From: Typha latifolia
Taxonomy: Eukaryota; Streptophyta; Magnoliopsida; Poales; Typhaceae
Direction: 5' to 3'
Length of the DNA stretch: 64,000 nucleotides
Assembly: GCA_019914945.1 (NCBI GenBank)
Contig: CM034099.1
Location: forward strand, 2,046,001-2,110,000
Both the position numbers and the translations under genes were made by a program. The notes beneath the pieces are model-generated. The model searched no databases. It saw only the letters and a program-made list of their open reading frames with translations, and was not told the DNA's origin. Below, in pieces: positions 22,190-35,700 of the stretch (position 1 is the stretch's first letter; the number at the start of each line of letters is the position of its first letter).

Positions 22190-25100
22190 ATGAATAATGA
22201 CTCCCAACTATTCGATAGATTGCTCAGTCCAAGCAATGGCCTCCTCCTCCTCCATGATATGAAGACCTCGAATCTTAACTTCTTCAACCCTTCTATTCTC
22301 TTATACAAACGGATACACCACCGTCTCACGAACCTCCTCATTCCCAAATCATTCCGCTCCTCAATCCCAACAACCCCATCATTTAACCCCGAACGCCAGC
22401 AACCAACTGTTGAGACCCACATCAAACACCTTGACCTCTTGCTTAGTTGCTACTCATTAGAATCCCTCAGGAAAGTCCACACTCTCCTCGTTGTCTCAAG
22501 ATTAATTGAAGACCACTCCCTTGTCATAGAAGTCATTCGTAAATATCTCACCTTTGGTAATCCCACACTCGCATTATCTGTATTTAGCACTGTCGATAGA
22601 CCTGGTTTGTACCTGCAAAATTTAGCAATTAGATGCTTTTCGGATCATGGGTTCTATCCTGAGTTGCTTGATCTTTATCGCTGGTCGCAGAATTCTAGCT
22701 ACTGTTGCTCGGATCACTTTACCTTTCCTTCAGTTATTAAGGCTTGCGCCGCCATTTCTAGTCTTAGAGCAGGGAAAGAGGTGCATTGCATGGTTCTGAG
22801 AACTGGGTATGGTGGCAATGTAGGAGTTCAGACTGCTCTTCTTGATATGTATGCTAAGGCTGGCCAAATTGGTACATCAAAGAAAGTGTTTGATAATATG
22901 TCTGAAAGAGATTTGATCTCATGGAATGCTATGATTTCTAGTTATTCTTTGAATGGGTGCATTCACAAAGCTTTTGAGGGTCTGTGGCAGATGCAACTAA
23001 CAGGTTTGAAGGCAAATTCGAGCACTATTATTAGTATAATTCCTCTTTGTGCAAGCCCGGGAGCAGCAGAAGTCGGCAAGTCATTGCATGGCCTTGCTCT
23101 TAAATCTGGAGCGTTCAGTGACGAGGCACTTTTGCCTACATTAATCTCGATGTATGCTGGACTTGGGGATATATCCTCTGCTAGATTGTTGTTCGAAATG
23201 CATCCCGTGAAAGATTTAGTAGCTTGGAATGCAATGATTTCAAGCTATGGACAGCATGGGGAGTTTGAGGAAGGCTTTGAGCTTTTCAAGCTGATGCATT
23301 TTATGGGTGTAAGGCCTAATCTAGTTACATTGGTATCTGTTCTTTCTTTTTGTGTTGATCTCTTTAATATTTATCACGGTGAATGCATCCATGCAATTGC
23401 CATCAAATTTGGGCTTGCAGGCCAAATTTCCGTCGTAGCTGCCCTTGTCTCAATGTATGCAAAGCTTGGGAAAGTAGCTTCAGCTAGATATTTGTTCCAT
23501 GGTACTCCTGAGAAAAACCTACTCTTGTCAAACTCTATGATTTCAGGCTATCTTCTAAACAGCGAGTGGAGTAAAGCTTTAGATATTGCCCGTCGTATGC
23601 AACGGGAAGGTGTTGCTCCAGATGTGGTGTCCATGGTCAGTGTAATCTCTGGTTGCAAGAGTACCAAAGACTTACCCTTAGGTAAGTCTGCCCATGCATA
23701 TAGTGTTAGAAATGGATTTGATTCAAACTCTAATGTGATGAACACACTCTTGTCTTTGTACTGTGATTGCGGTCAACTCTCAACCTCTCTTAAGTTGTTT
23801 CATACAATGCCGATTCGAAATGTAGTCTCTTGGAATACTATTATATCCGGGTTCACTAAAATGGAAGACACAGAGGCTTGTCTAAAATTATTTTCCAAGA
23901 TGCGTCAAGAAGGTGTGCAATTTGATTTAGTTACTATGATCAGTCTTCTCAGCAGCTTAAGCCAGATTGAAGACCTCATACACGGAGTATCTATTCATGC
24001 GCTGGCAGCCAAAAGTGGATGTGACTCAGATATTTCTCTTACAAATGCTCTCATAAGTATGTACACTAACTGTGGCGATGTTGTGGCAGGTCGCAAACTC
24101 TTTGATGGTTTGTGCTTCAAAAGTTTTGTCTCCTGGAATGCTATGATGACCGGATACCGTAAAAGTAACTTGCTTAACAAGGTCATGATCCTTTATCGTC
24201 AAATGGTGATGGATGGTTGGAAGCCAAACTCTGTGACCTTGTTGAATATATTGCCCATATGCGAGAGCCAGATGGAAGGCAAGTCCATACATGGTTATGC
24301 AGTTAGAAATTCCTTCACATCAGAATCATCCTTTCTCACATCAACTATGAGCATGTATGCCAGGTTTGACAACATCGATTATTGTTGCCTTCTCTTTAAG
24401 ATGGTCAATGAAAGAAATGTTGTAGGTTGGAATACTATCATATCTGCCTGTCTCCAATGCAAACATGCAGAAGAAGCAATCACGTACTTCCGCAAAATGC
24501 TTCAGATGGAATTGGAGCCCGATGTTTTTACAATTCTAGCACTGATCTCTGCATGTTCACAATTAGGAAGTGTAGATTTGGGACACTGTTTGACAGGTTT
24601 TACTCTACGCAAGGGCTTCGATAGCAACATCTCTGTTGCCAATTCCCTTATTGACATGCATGCCAGGTGCGGGAGCATATCATTTGCGAAGGACCTCTTC
24701 GAGGAATTGAAAGAGAAGGACTCGATCACCTGGAGTGTGATGATAAATGCTTATGGGATGCATGGAAATGGTGAAGCTGCCCTCAATCTCTTCTCCATGA
24801 TGGAACAAATTGGTCTGAAACCGGATGACATTACCTTTATTAGTATATTATCAGCTTGCAGTCATGCTGGTCTTGTAGAACATGGTAGAATGCTTTTCAA
24901 CTCTATGTTACAAAATCACCACATAGTACCAAGGATGGAGCATTATGCCTGCATGGTTGACCTCTTTGGCCGCACCGGGCACTTGGATGAAGCATATGAT
25001 CTTGTTAAGAAACTCCCTTTTAAACCATCGGCTAGCTTGCTGGAATCTTTGCTTGGAGCATGTCAATGCCATGGGAATACTCAAATCGGAGAAGCCATTG

Positions 25101-25267
25101 GTGAATTGCTCATCAAGTCCAAGCAGTGCGCTCCAAGTTCTTATGTGATGCTTTCCAACATCTATGCAGAGAATGAAAAGTGGGGTGATTATGAGAGGCT
25201 AAGGTGTGATATGGAACTGAAGGGATTGAAGAAAGATAGAGGAGTTAGCCTAATAGAGGTGATATAG
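22190..25267 (+). CDS. PLS-class pentatricopeptide repeat protein with E domain
   Basis: Organelle RNA-binding protein, 1,025 residues from the first ATG, intronless as usual for the family. Degenerate 31-36-residue PPR motifs run from about residue 140 to 930, with typical cores such as LISMYAGLGDISSARLLFEM, VSWNTIISGFTKMEDTEACL and TFISILSACSHAGLVEHGRM. The C-terminal E-type region holds MVDLFGRTGHLDEAYDLVKK and SYVMLSNIYAENEKWGDYER, and the protein stops right after RGVSLIEV; there is no DYW deaminase domain. Proteins of this type bind specific organelle transcripts, often in C-to-U editing with a DYW partner. A promoter TATA box at 22169-22176 would place transcription start after 22190, so translation more likely starts at Met24 (22259). 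Target RNA cannot be read from the sequence. Confidence 0.93.
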   Translation: MNNDSQLFDRLLSPSNGLLLLHDMKTSNLNFFNPSILLYKRIHHRLTNLLIPKSFRSSIPTTPSFNPERQQPTVETHIKHLDLLLSCYSLESLRKVHTLLVVSRLIEDHSLVIEVIRKYLTFGNPTLALSVFSTVDRPGLYLQNLAIRCFSDHGFYPELLDLYRWSQNSSYCCSDHFTFPSVIKACAAISSLRAGKEVHCMVLRTGYGGNVGVQTALLDMYAKAGQIGTSKKVFDNMSERDLISWNAMISSYSLNGCIHKAFEGLWQMQLTGLKANSSTIISIIPLCASPGAAEVGKSLHGLALKSGAFSDEALLPTLISMYAGLGDISSARLLFEMHPVKDLVAWNAMISSYGQHGEFEEGFELFKLMHFMGVRPNLVTLVSVLSFCVDLFNIYHGECIHAIAIKFGLAGQISVVAALVSMYAKLGKVASARYLFHGTPEKNLLLSNSMISGYLLNSEWSKALDIARRMQREGVAPDVVSMVSVISGCKSTKDLPLGKSAHAYSVRNGFDSNSNVMNTLLSLYCDCGQLSTSLKLFHTMPIRNVVSWNTIISGFTKMEDTEACLKLFSKMRQEGVQFDLVTMISLLSSLSQIEDLIHGVSIHALAAKSGCDSDISLTNALISMYTNCGDVVAGRKLFDGLCFKSFVSWNAMMTGYRKSNLLNKVMILYRQMVMDGWKPNSVTLLNILPICESQMEGKSIHGYAVRNSFTSESSFLTSTMSMYARFDNIDYCCLLFKMVNERNVVGWNTIISACLQCKHAEEAITYFRKMLQMELEPDVFTILALISACSQLGSVDLGHCLTGFTLRKGFDSNISVANSLIDMHARCGSISFAKDLFEELKEKDSITWSVMINAYGMHGNGEAALNLFSMMEQIGLKPDDITFISILSACSHAGLVEHGRMLFNSMLQNHHIVPRMEHYACMVDLFGRTGHLDEAYDLVKKLPFKPSASLLESLLGACQCHGNTQIGEAIGELLIKSKQCAPSSYVMLSNIYAENEKWGDYERLRCDMELKGLKKDRGVSLIEVI

Positions 25268-26751
25268 TAAATGGTGAGCCTGATGAATCTTCTTGCTTAG
25301 TTGATGGAGCATGTCTTTTGTTCAGTTCTGTACTCCTTCACGAGATGTACAGAAATAGCATTCTTTATCCAATGCCATTGCATAAGAGAGATTGCTGTTC
25401 CAGAAGAATGTTATGTATAACTATCTGTATTAATGGTTGGCTTCCAAAAATATGACCCTTCTTGTAAACTTGATTTAGGATCAGCAGAGAAATATCATGT
25501 CATTTACATGCTGTAATTGATACAAAGAGCTGGATTTTCGTTGAAAGGCTATTTATTTGAGTTGAGAGGCTTTCATCGAAGATATCTTCAAACTTCAAAC
25601 GTATTGCTGACCCAGACAACCAGTGAGATATATACAAATATACACACACACAAACAGAAAAACCATGTTTTATACTTAGAAAGTTCCTAAGAATGCATTG
25701 GTTTTTGTTTCTCTAGATGGACAGACTATTCTTTCTTAGAGAATAAATAGACAGGACATTACTATTTGTAAGATCATATCCCCATAAATAGGATTTGGAG
25801 GTATTTTATCCAAAAACAAACGAATGCAGATTATTTCCAAGATCAAAAGGAAAAATAAGGTGAAAGTCCCTGACATTATTGCAAAAGTCCTACTTTCCAT
25901 TAGCTAGCACCTCAAAAGGAAAGAATCAAATGACAAGAATTCACGACTGGCATTTCATTGGAATTTTTGTAATTTTCTTTTTCTCATTTGTCTCATGACA
26001 TATATATATATCATATATGCCAAGAAAACACTTATCAAATGATAAAACTTCATAATTTCACGGGTTTTAGATGTGCACATCGACAAGAAGAAGGAATCAG
26101 ATAATGAACAGCTAAAATTTCCTACAGCCAATGGAGTATCCTGGTATTGAACTATTCTTTTCCTGGGTTTATCATTGTGTCGGAGATTAGTAAAGTCTGC
26201 AAGCATACAACGAAGGAGGTAAAAATAAAAGAAAACTGGGGAAAAAAAAACCAACAAACATGATTCTCGTTGATAGCATCGGACAATGTTATGAGCATTC
26301 AACTAGACTCCTTACATATATCCGAGGCTCAACATCTTCCTCCGGAGCCTGGAAAATAATAAATACTACTCATAACATACCAACCATTTATAAGACTGCT
26401 ATTCTGAGTGTCAAGACGAATGCGTGAAGTTAGCTCTATATGCATCTCATGCCTCTTAATACCAACAAAAAGAAACATGGCCGCAGGCTAGCCTAACTCC
26501 ACTAGTGAATATTGAATTACATATATATATATATATAGGACACAAGCCCTCTATCCTGTCTGCCTTTCTATAAATATCCAGAAATGAGAGACCAACTGCA
26601 AACCAGCACAACAGTGAAAAGCGAGAAGCAACGCCTGATTAGGACTTACAGGTAAGGTAAGGTCAGATTCTTCCTCCAGCTCTCCTAGCATCCAACTCAA
26701 AGGAAACTGGAAGCCAGATGATCTTGGCAGAGAGGAACTGAATGCGTTCAG
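25268..26751. other. Convergent 3' regions of the PPR and PRRC2-like genes
   Basis: About 1.5 kb of A/T-rich DNA between converging genes; both 3' UTRs should lie here. A minus-strand 115-codon open frame (25955-26302) has no family signature and low-complexity composition, and is not called as a gene. Confidence 0.55.
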
Positions 26752-29700
26752 TTAGGTCGGGTTTGCAGGTCCACTTGTTGATGGCTTAGCAACATATACT
26801 TGCTTCATCCTTCCAGTGCCGAAATTCTTGTCAGAACCCAAATTCGGGTTTCTTCCCTGAAATCGTGACCTGCGGTGCATATCACCCCCAGAACCCATCT
26901 TCTGGGAACCCCCACTATGCTTATCGGAATATCCAGCTGGATGAAGATACTGTTGGCCTGATGTTGGTAGTTGAGACTTGGAGGGTGAGGCAGTGTTCTG
27001 GCTTCCAGTGTTACTGCCATTCATCCCAACACGATTACTCTCACCCACATTAGTCATCGTAATCCTTGAAGTTTTGTTCCCGTTTGACATCTTGTTATTG
27101 TTTCCACTTGTAGGGCTATGTGAAGGACTAATATTTTGGACACCACCACCGCTGGAATTTTGTTGTTCCATCAGAACTATCTCATCTGGAAATTGGGAGC
27201 AAGTAGAGCTTGGAAGAGGAAAAATTCTATTGCCATCAGAAGGTGCACAAGAATGGGGCTCGTGGAACCTACTAATGCCAGTAGGATTATCCAAGGGATG
27301 GCAAAACTGTGAAGGCGTCCCACCCTCTACCTGATGTTGCTGCAGTGGTACTGATAGAGGGACAGAATGCAGTGGTTGAGCAGGTAAGTGAGACCAGCGA
27401 GGTTGCATAGGTATGTCAGCAGGTGCCTGGAGAACATGTCATAAAAAAAATAGATAAAAGAACTTCTACAAGACATTACTTCTACAGCACAGTATAATGT
27501 CCCTCGTGATTCTCCCTTACTTCAAACCCTAAACCTAACTGCTGATCCCTCAGAAATCATGATCATCCTAACCATTCCGGACACTTTGTCAATTCTTCAA
27601 TTCCAGGAAACCCACTAGATACTAACATTCAGAAGCATCTTCATACTGAAAATGGCTAATGGATAGCAAAATTTTGGGCATACTAAAGAATTACATCATA
27701 AGACTATCATAGTGTAGAATATGTGGTCTATTTCCCACTGAACCTACCTTTAGATGCAAACAATTAATAATTAAGTTATATGCATTCCCCTTCAATTAAT
27801 AGTAGTTAGGCTTGCCAGTTGCGTAAGACTTGAGATTTATCTCTTTAGAAAGAGGATACCTGAAAAGGCGCAATGTCAAACATGGTCAGTGGAGAAGCAA
27901 TCGGCATGAGAGATGAACCAGGGCCGAGCTGCTGTACAGGAGCAGGCATGCTGGGCGAGGTGCACTGACCAGAAACGACATTTTGATTGCCTAGATCACC
28001 CTCACTAACACCAACTCCAGAAGATCCTGAGTTGTGCTTCCATTCAGGTTGCTTTCCAGTAGGAATATAAGTGGTGCCCATGAAACTTAAGCCTACTTGA
28101 CCAAATTGCCCCATTGGAGCAAAGTGGTTGTAGACAACCATATGAGGAGGACCTTGAACACCAGGAATTCCTCCAGGACTGATGAATGGACCAGTGAACC
28201 CTGCTGGAGGACCATAAAATGAATCGACGCCAGAATGGCATTGTGGCCAAGCTCCAAGTGCCCCTGAAGGCAAACTACTACTTCTTTGTGATTGACCCTG
28301 TGTCCCAGCAGACTCGTCATGAGGCCCAAAGGCAAAGATATGCCCTCCTAGCATTGGGTTCATCTCAAAGCAGGGAAAATGAGATGGTGGTCCACCAGGA
28401 AATTGCGAGATCATTGTTCCAGATGTCTGAGGGCTTGGTAAAGGAGGCCATAATGAAAGAGATGGAGTGTCAACTGAAAGATCAGCTGGAAGAGCAACTG
28501 CCAAAGACTCTTCACTAGATGATTGAGCAGATACATCTCGACCAATTGTCATGCCTGTTGCAAATGTTATCACTTCAGCATTAAAATGCAAAGAAAGCAA
28601 GTGAATAGAGAATAGAAAGTAAACATTTGACTGAAAGTATCAAAGGAATCATTTTATGACCTCCCGAAGTCAACCCGGTTACATCTGCACTGCTGAAACT
28701 TTTGGTAACTGACGCAGAAGATGAGCCTGCACCAATCCCAACTATCTCATCATTACTAATAGCAGCAACAGCGATAGCAGAAGCAGCTGCTTCAGCTTCA
28801 GCTTCAGCATCTTCTAGATTTGCAAAAGATTCCTCTGGATGCTTTTCTTTGTCAAAAATCATGTCACAGTCGTCGTTAGCTGCAGGCAAGTTGTGATCAA
28901 CTATCATGTCAGACCTACATGGACCTGGAGGACGAAGTCCAACTGGTTGAGGTCGGCTGACAGCCGTGAGAATAGTTGGTGAAGTAACAGCCCCTGAAGT
29001 CGGAAAAGTTAGTTGCAGCTAAAATCATGTAAATGTGAAAATCAAAGAAAAGCGCTTACCAAACTGGATTTTCTCTCCGGCAAGAAGGGAGTTGACAGGG
29101 TTCGTAGACAAAGAAAAAGGTTTTTCTTGAGTCATCATTGATGTTGTAGACTTGTTGGGCTCGAGAGAAATGGTAGAACCTGCATGCGATTCAAAACGCG
29201 CTGCTACCATAGCTTCTTCAAGTTGAGTTTGTGTTAAAGATATAACCTGTCAAAGTTGATATCAAGATCATCAATTGCATCAGAGTAGAAACTGGCAGCA
29301 AATCTTTACATTAGACTCTTCATAAGTTATATCAAATTTAGAATGATTTAATTTATATGATATTTTTTATTGATTTTAATTATTTTCATGTACTTTCATG
29401 ACTTTAACGTCCCTCTAAATAGGGTCTAATTTAGACTTGGTTTAATATGGTTTAGGCCGATAGTAAGCGACTGGTTAGGTTCTGATGATACTGTGGTACC
29501 TGTATGGATGGATCTTGTTTCACCTATCCAAATTAGGAATTTGAGTTAATGAGTTCTCGTATAACCCTTATTAAGAATTGCAAGATCTCTTCTAACAATG
29601 GGATGATATATTCTGGCGTAGATAAAATTTAAGTTCCCTCAAAGGCTATGGCCTTCTCCTCCTCCTTTGCATGAGGCAACAAGGGAGTGAGGCCTTCTAA

Positions 29701-32700
29701 AATGAATCCAGCTGATCACTAACTTTCCTTTTCTTTTTCTACTATTTGTCATTTCTTCGTTATTGTCCCCGAGATCAACAACTAATTATCAAGAATAACC
29801 TACTATATTATACAACTCTAGATTAGCTACAATATTCAGTTTAAATTTTCTCAGCGTTATGTTCTCATTGGTCATTTCTCAACAATGATGATCAAATTAA
29901 TTATTCAAACGATTTCCATGAATGCACATATACACTTCCTAGTTGACAGTGATGATTGGCAGTCTCTCCATGAAAGAGACTGCAAACTTAATAGTGTCAT
30001 GCACAAAAGAACTATTAAACATCTTAATGGAGCTAACGATTAGAAAATTTATATTTGTTAACACCTACTTAATTTAGCGCTGAAGTGAAGAGCCCTTAAA
30101 TCAGCTTTTGTCATACTTCTCACAAAACAACCCATGAGTCTGGAGATCTCTGGAGGCTTAAACCTAGGTCATCAAAGTCTAACTACAACCAAGTCTGGAA
30201 AATAATTCTTACCAACAAAGGCCTTACAAATTTTATAGTTAATCCTGTTCATACGACTTTCTTATAGCTCAATAATATGATGATCTTCAGGATTGACCTA
30301 GGTTCATATTTAGTCATAAAACCCTTACCCATTACTAGGAAATAGGATTGGTTACGGTCTACGATAATTTCAGCTCGTGCAGTAAAACCAATTACCCAAT
30401 GATTGAAATGCTTATGCTAAGTCTTTCTAAACTACAAAAAGTGAATTCTCTGCATTAGAAACAAGCTATTTAAATTTTAAAGAACATATAAGCACCAGAA
30501 AGTCATTCCAGACATCAGAAGATGCAACAAGTACTGTTGCTAACTGTTCTAACAGAGTTTCCAGTGATTATCATCTATGCTTTAACTGGTTAATCGCAAG
30601 TTTTATCCAAGATCTGGCTTCTCTTTTAGAGACATCCTCCTCTGATATGTCTTACTACTACGTATGTTACTGGATGCAGGTTTATCAAATTCTCACAATA
30701 TTGTATCCAGAATTCCAGATGTCCCATATACTAACATCTACAATTCCAGGTTCTATCTTTTAAGTTTAAAAAAAGTGATCAAAACAAATGATTGACATGA
30801 TATGTCAAATCTACAGGAAACTGCAGTAAACACAAATATTTGAAGGAAATATACACATGGCAAATTAGATAACTCAGTGTTCTAAATCTGAAGTATAAAA
30901 AGAGCTAGTGCTATGAGAACAAGAAATGGCAAAAAGCAAACTATAAGGAAATAACAAGTAGATGTGCTCAACTACTTTGGTCTAACAGCCCAATATATGT
31001 GTGCATACAGAAATAAAACATAAAGAGTGCTCGTAAACCTAAAGAAAGAATGTAAAGAACTTAAGTGACAGATCATTGCCTGCTGATTTAATTGTCCTTT
31101 ATCCCAGGAACCAAATGGAAGTGGAGCACTGTCAGAAGATACTTTGTTGTTTTCAAATAGCATACCCGATACAAGCTTTTCTCCAGCACAAGATATGGTT
31201 GGAACAGAGGTGACCTGCTTGGACCTGTAATAGACTATGTGAATAAAGTCACAGAAGCCAACCAAGGAGCATAACAAATGTCAAGATAATAGAGCATACT
31301 TCATATTGCTGGATTTTGCATCAGAATCTGAATTCATAGAGGGTGTACCAATTGGGGGTAGAGATTGTGATGTCATATTAACAGCGAATGCAAGTGATGG
31401 CTCACTATTAACGAAGTTTCTTCCCTGTGTAACCACAACATCAGAATGCACACTCCTCGTGGAATCTCCGGCCAAAGAAACTGTCGTTTTACTCGGATTG
31501 CTACTAGAGGCCTTCACTAGTGAAACAATTCGTTGTTTGCGAGGCGCCTGTTAAAACAATGCCAATCAAAACTCCCCTTTTTTAGGACAATGTGGAAAAG
31601 GATAGTATGACCAACATATGAGTTATTGAAATTTGTAGCTACATACCTTTGGCACCCTCAGCTTTGACTTATTTTCTCTTTCTCTTTGCTCTCTACGATC
31701 ATTCAACATTTGCTTCTTGGACTTTACCTGGATAAAGTCATCCTCATCACTAGGAACTTCAATCCCTGATTGTTTGAAAACACAGACAACTCCACTCTGC
31801 AGAGGAGGATCAACATCCTCCTCAGGACTCTCATTTGTCCTAAAGTTTCGTTTCCCACCACGAGACTTGTCAACAGAAGTTACACTCTTTTTCACAGCCT
31901 CCTTTCCTATGGCTTTCTCTGTTCTGCCATTAAGACTGACAGCTTGCATCTCAGAAGGGCTTGAATTTAAGTTGCCTGGTTCATTGTCTAATTTTTTCCC
32001 GACATTCCTCACAGAAATTCCTGAAATTTTGCCATTAGAATTTTGCTTCTCATCTTGCCCAGCATAGTTGAATGAATCTGCACTTTGAGTTTGCTTCTTC
32101 TCAACATTTTCTCTGACTCGAAATTCAGTTCTTCGGATATTCCTTCGAGTCCTTAGCTGAGATCTAATTGACTCTGTCTGTGAGGTTTCTGGACCTGAAA
32201 ATGGGAATCTTGAACCAGAATTCCTTGGAACATAACCAAATCTTTTACCTCTGCCACCTGATACAGATCCTGGAACCCTTGAGCCGCTTCCAACTTTTCC
32301 TTCTGAAATAAACCGAGAAGATTGTGATCCAGCATACAGTGGAGCTTGAGATTCCTTGGAATTAGGGATAGGTCTGAAATTCTTTTTCATGAAATTATCA
32401 TGATTACTATGATGCCCAGCTTGTGAAACAGTATCACTTATATGTTTCTTCTCACCAGAGGAAGATACGTCTCTCTGTGCAGCAGAAATCACAGTTTCTT
32501 TCTTTTGGTCATTCAACAATAGCTTCTGCTGCTCAGAATCCAAATTTTTTTGAGAATGATCGTGAAGCTTGCTTGTGAGACCTACAGACTTATCTGCTGG
32601 GGCAACTGACTTATCTGCAGAACAAAAGGGCATTCTGCCTCCTGGCATGTCTTGAGAAGTGCCTCCAGTCACTTGGTTAGGTAGACCACCAGCAGAATTC

Positions 32701-35700
32701 TGGTTAAGCATGTAAGAAGCTGACACAGGAGGCTGAATGAAGGACATTGCTTGCGGAGCTAGTGGCAAGATACTCTGGGACATAGGTGGGGTATACCTCA
32801 GCTGGCCAAACTGGAATAATGGAGCCTGTGAAGGGTGCATCTGAGTCAGAGAAGGGCTAACCGAGGTATGTAAATGGATCGGCATTTGGATAGAACCAAT
32901 CTGAATGGCTGGAACTGGAGATGGTATTAAAGAAGGACCAGAAAACAGACCAAATTGCAGTTGAACAGGTACTTCACCCTGACTGGCAACTGTAGTTGAT
33001 GATGAAGTAACAGGTGTTGGTGAGGATGTAGATGACGCAGGCAAGCTTGTCGTCATTATCGTCATCTTTTGATCTGCCCCTCCTGAGTTATTAGATGCCT
33101 CAACAACATATGGGAGATAACTTTCGGATGCTGCTGAATCAAGAGACAAATTTTGCAGTGTTTTTTCTGTTTCATTAATAACTTTAAAGTTATTTACAGT
33201 CTCCTCCAAGAAAGCACTCTCACCATTATTCACCATTTCTTTCATGCTACTGGCAGAAGAAGCCTGCACAATCGCTGCATTTTCACTCTTCTTAGAAGCC
33301 TTTTCAAACTCGGTGCTACTAGGAATTTTTACTTCAACACCTTCATTGAAACCTAGTATAACCTGTTCTATCTCCTCGGCTGTATTTTGCATACCTGATT
33401 GCAAATCTTCAAAGTCTTGACCTAAGTCAAGATTCTCATCATAACCTTCATGGAGTTCATCTATTTCTTGAAAGCCATCATCCTCTTCATCATACTCTTC
33501 TTGCTGTTGCATTTCTTGATTGTTTCCACTGGCCCAGTCATCATCCTCCCCATGAGAAATTGTACTTGAAGTAGTTAGTCTATTCATAATACCATCCTCT
33601 GATGCAACCACAGCATGCTCCGTGTCAGATAAAAGAGTTCGCTCGCCATCAGCAGAAGTTGGTAATGCTGGTGAATCCCCAGAAACATCCATTTCATCAT
33701 GTGAAAGATGTGTGGGTGAACTCGGGGGGCTTGAAACAGAAAGAGATGACTGTGAGTCACATCTTGGACTGTTCTTATCCTCATTCTTGCTTTGCTCTAG
33801 AGAGATAGCATTGTCTTCAACTAATAGCATTCTTCCAGATTGTCGAAAGGTCTCCTGATACACATTCACATATCCTGTCTGTAAAGCTTGTTTTTCATTT
33901 CTCCCCGAACTGTATTGTGCTTCACTATCCAGAAAAGAACTAGGGCGTTCAGTGGAAGCTCTAACAGTATTTCTGTGCACCGACACAGATGGAGGTGGGG
34001 GTACACGCGGCTGCCTCAATGAATGACGAGATTTTGCAAAGGATGAAAAGACATCAGACTCATTATTCTGTATTAGACTGTCAGTGTATTGACCATTTAA
34101 GCTTATACGAGAATTATTAGGTTCCCAACCAGCATCACCAAGCCTGTTGCTGTCGAGAATCTCACCGTCAAAGTTGGAGTTCTTGCTGAAACTATCATTC
34201 TCCCTGGATATATTCCATCTCTGCCCTCTTCCATTGGAGAAATCATCTGGTAGCTGGGGATATTCGGGTGTACCTCCTTTAGAAGATGGCCTAATGGACA
34301 TTGTCCCTGGAACGTTATGGAACTCTTTCTTGGGGAAGGCTCTCCTAGCTCCAAACGCATCTCGCCTTGGACTACGGAAAATGCTATCCTGGTCTTGGAC
34401 TGGGACTGCCGGACTGTAAAATGACTGTTTTCCTTTGTCCATAGATGAAGGATTTCCATCTCTTGAAGAGTACAAACTGGAAACTGTGTCATGGTATCTA
34501 CTCGTACTGGAGGAACCAAATGATGCAGAGCTAGTGATTTGCTCAACCATTCTCTCACCATCCTCCCAATCTCCAACATCTGCAACCCTTGACAAGTCTC
34601 TATCCATCACTGGTGTGGGCAGCCGTTCATCAGCAGCAGCAGCAGAAGGAGGTCTATCATCTCTTGTATTAGCTTCAGTCTGCCTCCTTGCAATCCTTGC
34701 CTCCAACTCCAACAGCTTTTGACGTGCAGCCTCTTTCCTCCGCTCCTCTTCCATAAGAATCCTCCTCTTCTCCTCTTCCCTAGCAATTCTTTGGTCCTCA
34801 GCTCTTTTTGCAGCCTCCAGACTCTCTTGTTCTGCCCTCCAAGCAGCCTCCCTTGCCTCTTCTTCCAGCAAACGTCTTCGCTCCTCCTCTTCCCTTATCA
34901 TTCTCTCTCTCTCTTCTTCTTCCTTGCGAACAAGCTCCATAACTCTTGCTTGCTCTTCCATCACCCGTTGCCTCTCCTGCTCTTGAATCCTCAAAATCTT
35001 ATCAAGCTCAGCTTCAAATGATTCCCTAACAGGGTCATGGAAATCAGCCTCTTTCTGCACTTCCTTCTTCTTCTTGAATACTTTAACATTTACATCTCCA
35101 ATGCCACCCAGAAAGGGATCCCTGCTGTCAAAACCTGCATCCTCAATGTACGACTTCCCATTGTTTGAGGCCATCCGCTTTTCTCTACCAAAATTTAGTA
35201 TTGGATCATTTATTGATGGCCCTTTATTCCAAGAAGAAAATTGCCCCTTGGGAACAGCATTACTCTGAAGGGAATTTCCCTTGTACCAGTTCTTGGAATG
35301 ATCACCATACCAACCATGAGAATGCTCCACAGCCCTCCCACTGAAAGTTTCTGGTGCACTTTTGCGATTCTGAGAGTTCATTGCAGAGCTCAAATCCCGT
35401 CGACTATACCACGAATCCTGAGTCCCATCAGTAAAACCATCACGAACATTGTCTCTGTAAGGAGACTGAGCATTACCCATTTCCCTGCCCCCACTAAAAG
35501 GCCTTGGATCTGTTCTATCTCTATCAATTGCCACATCACGGGCACCCATCTTATCTCTTGTCTGCACTTGTGGTGACCTCCAAGAACCTGCATTCTTATT
35601 CTCCTTATTGGTAGCAACTGCGTCCCTGCCGAAAGAATCCCCTCTAAAGAACTCCCTTGGTGGAGCACTGCCAAGTTCAGAATCACGTAGCCCACGACCA

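Noticed and set aside
25955..26302. 115-codon minus-strand open frame downstream of the PRRC2-like gene
   Set aside because: Hydrophobic low-complexity translation without homology signals, in a region expected to be 3' UTR or spacer.
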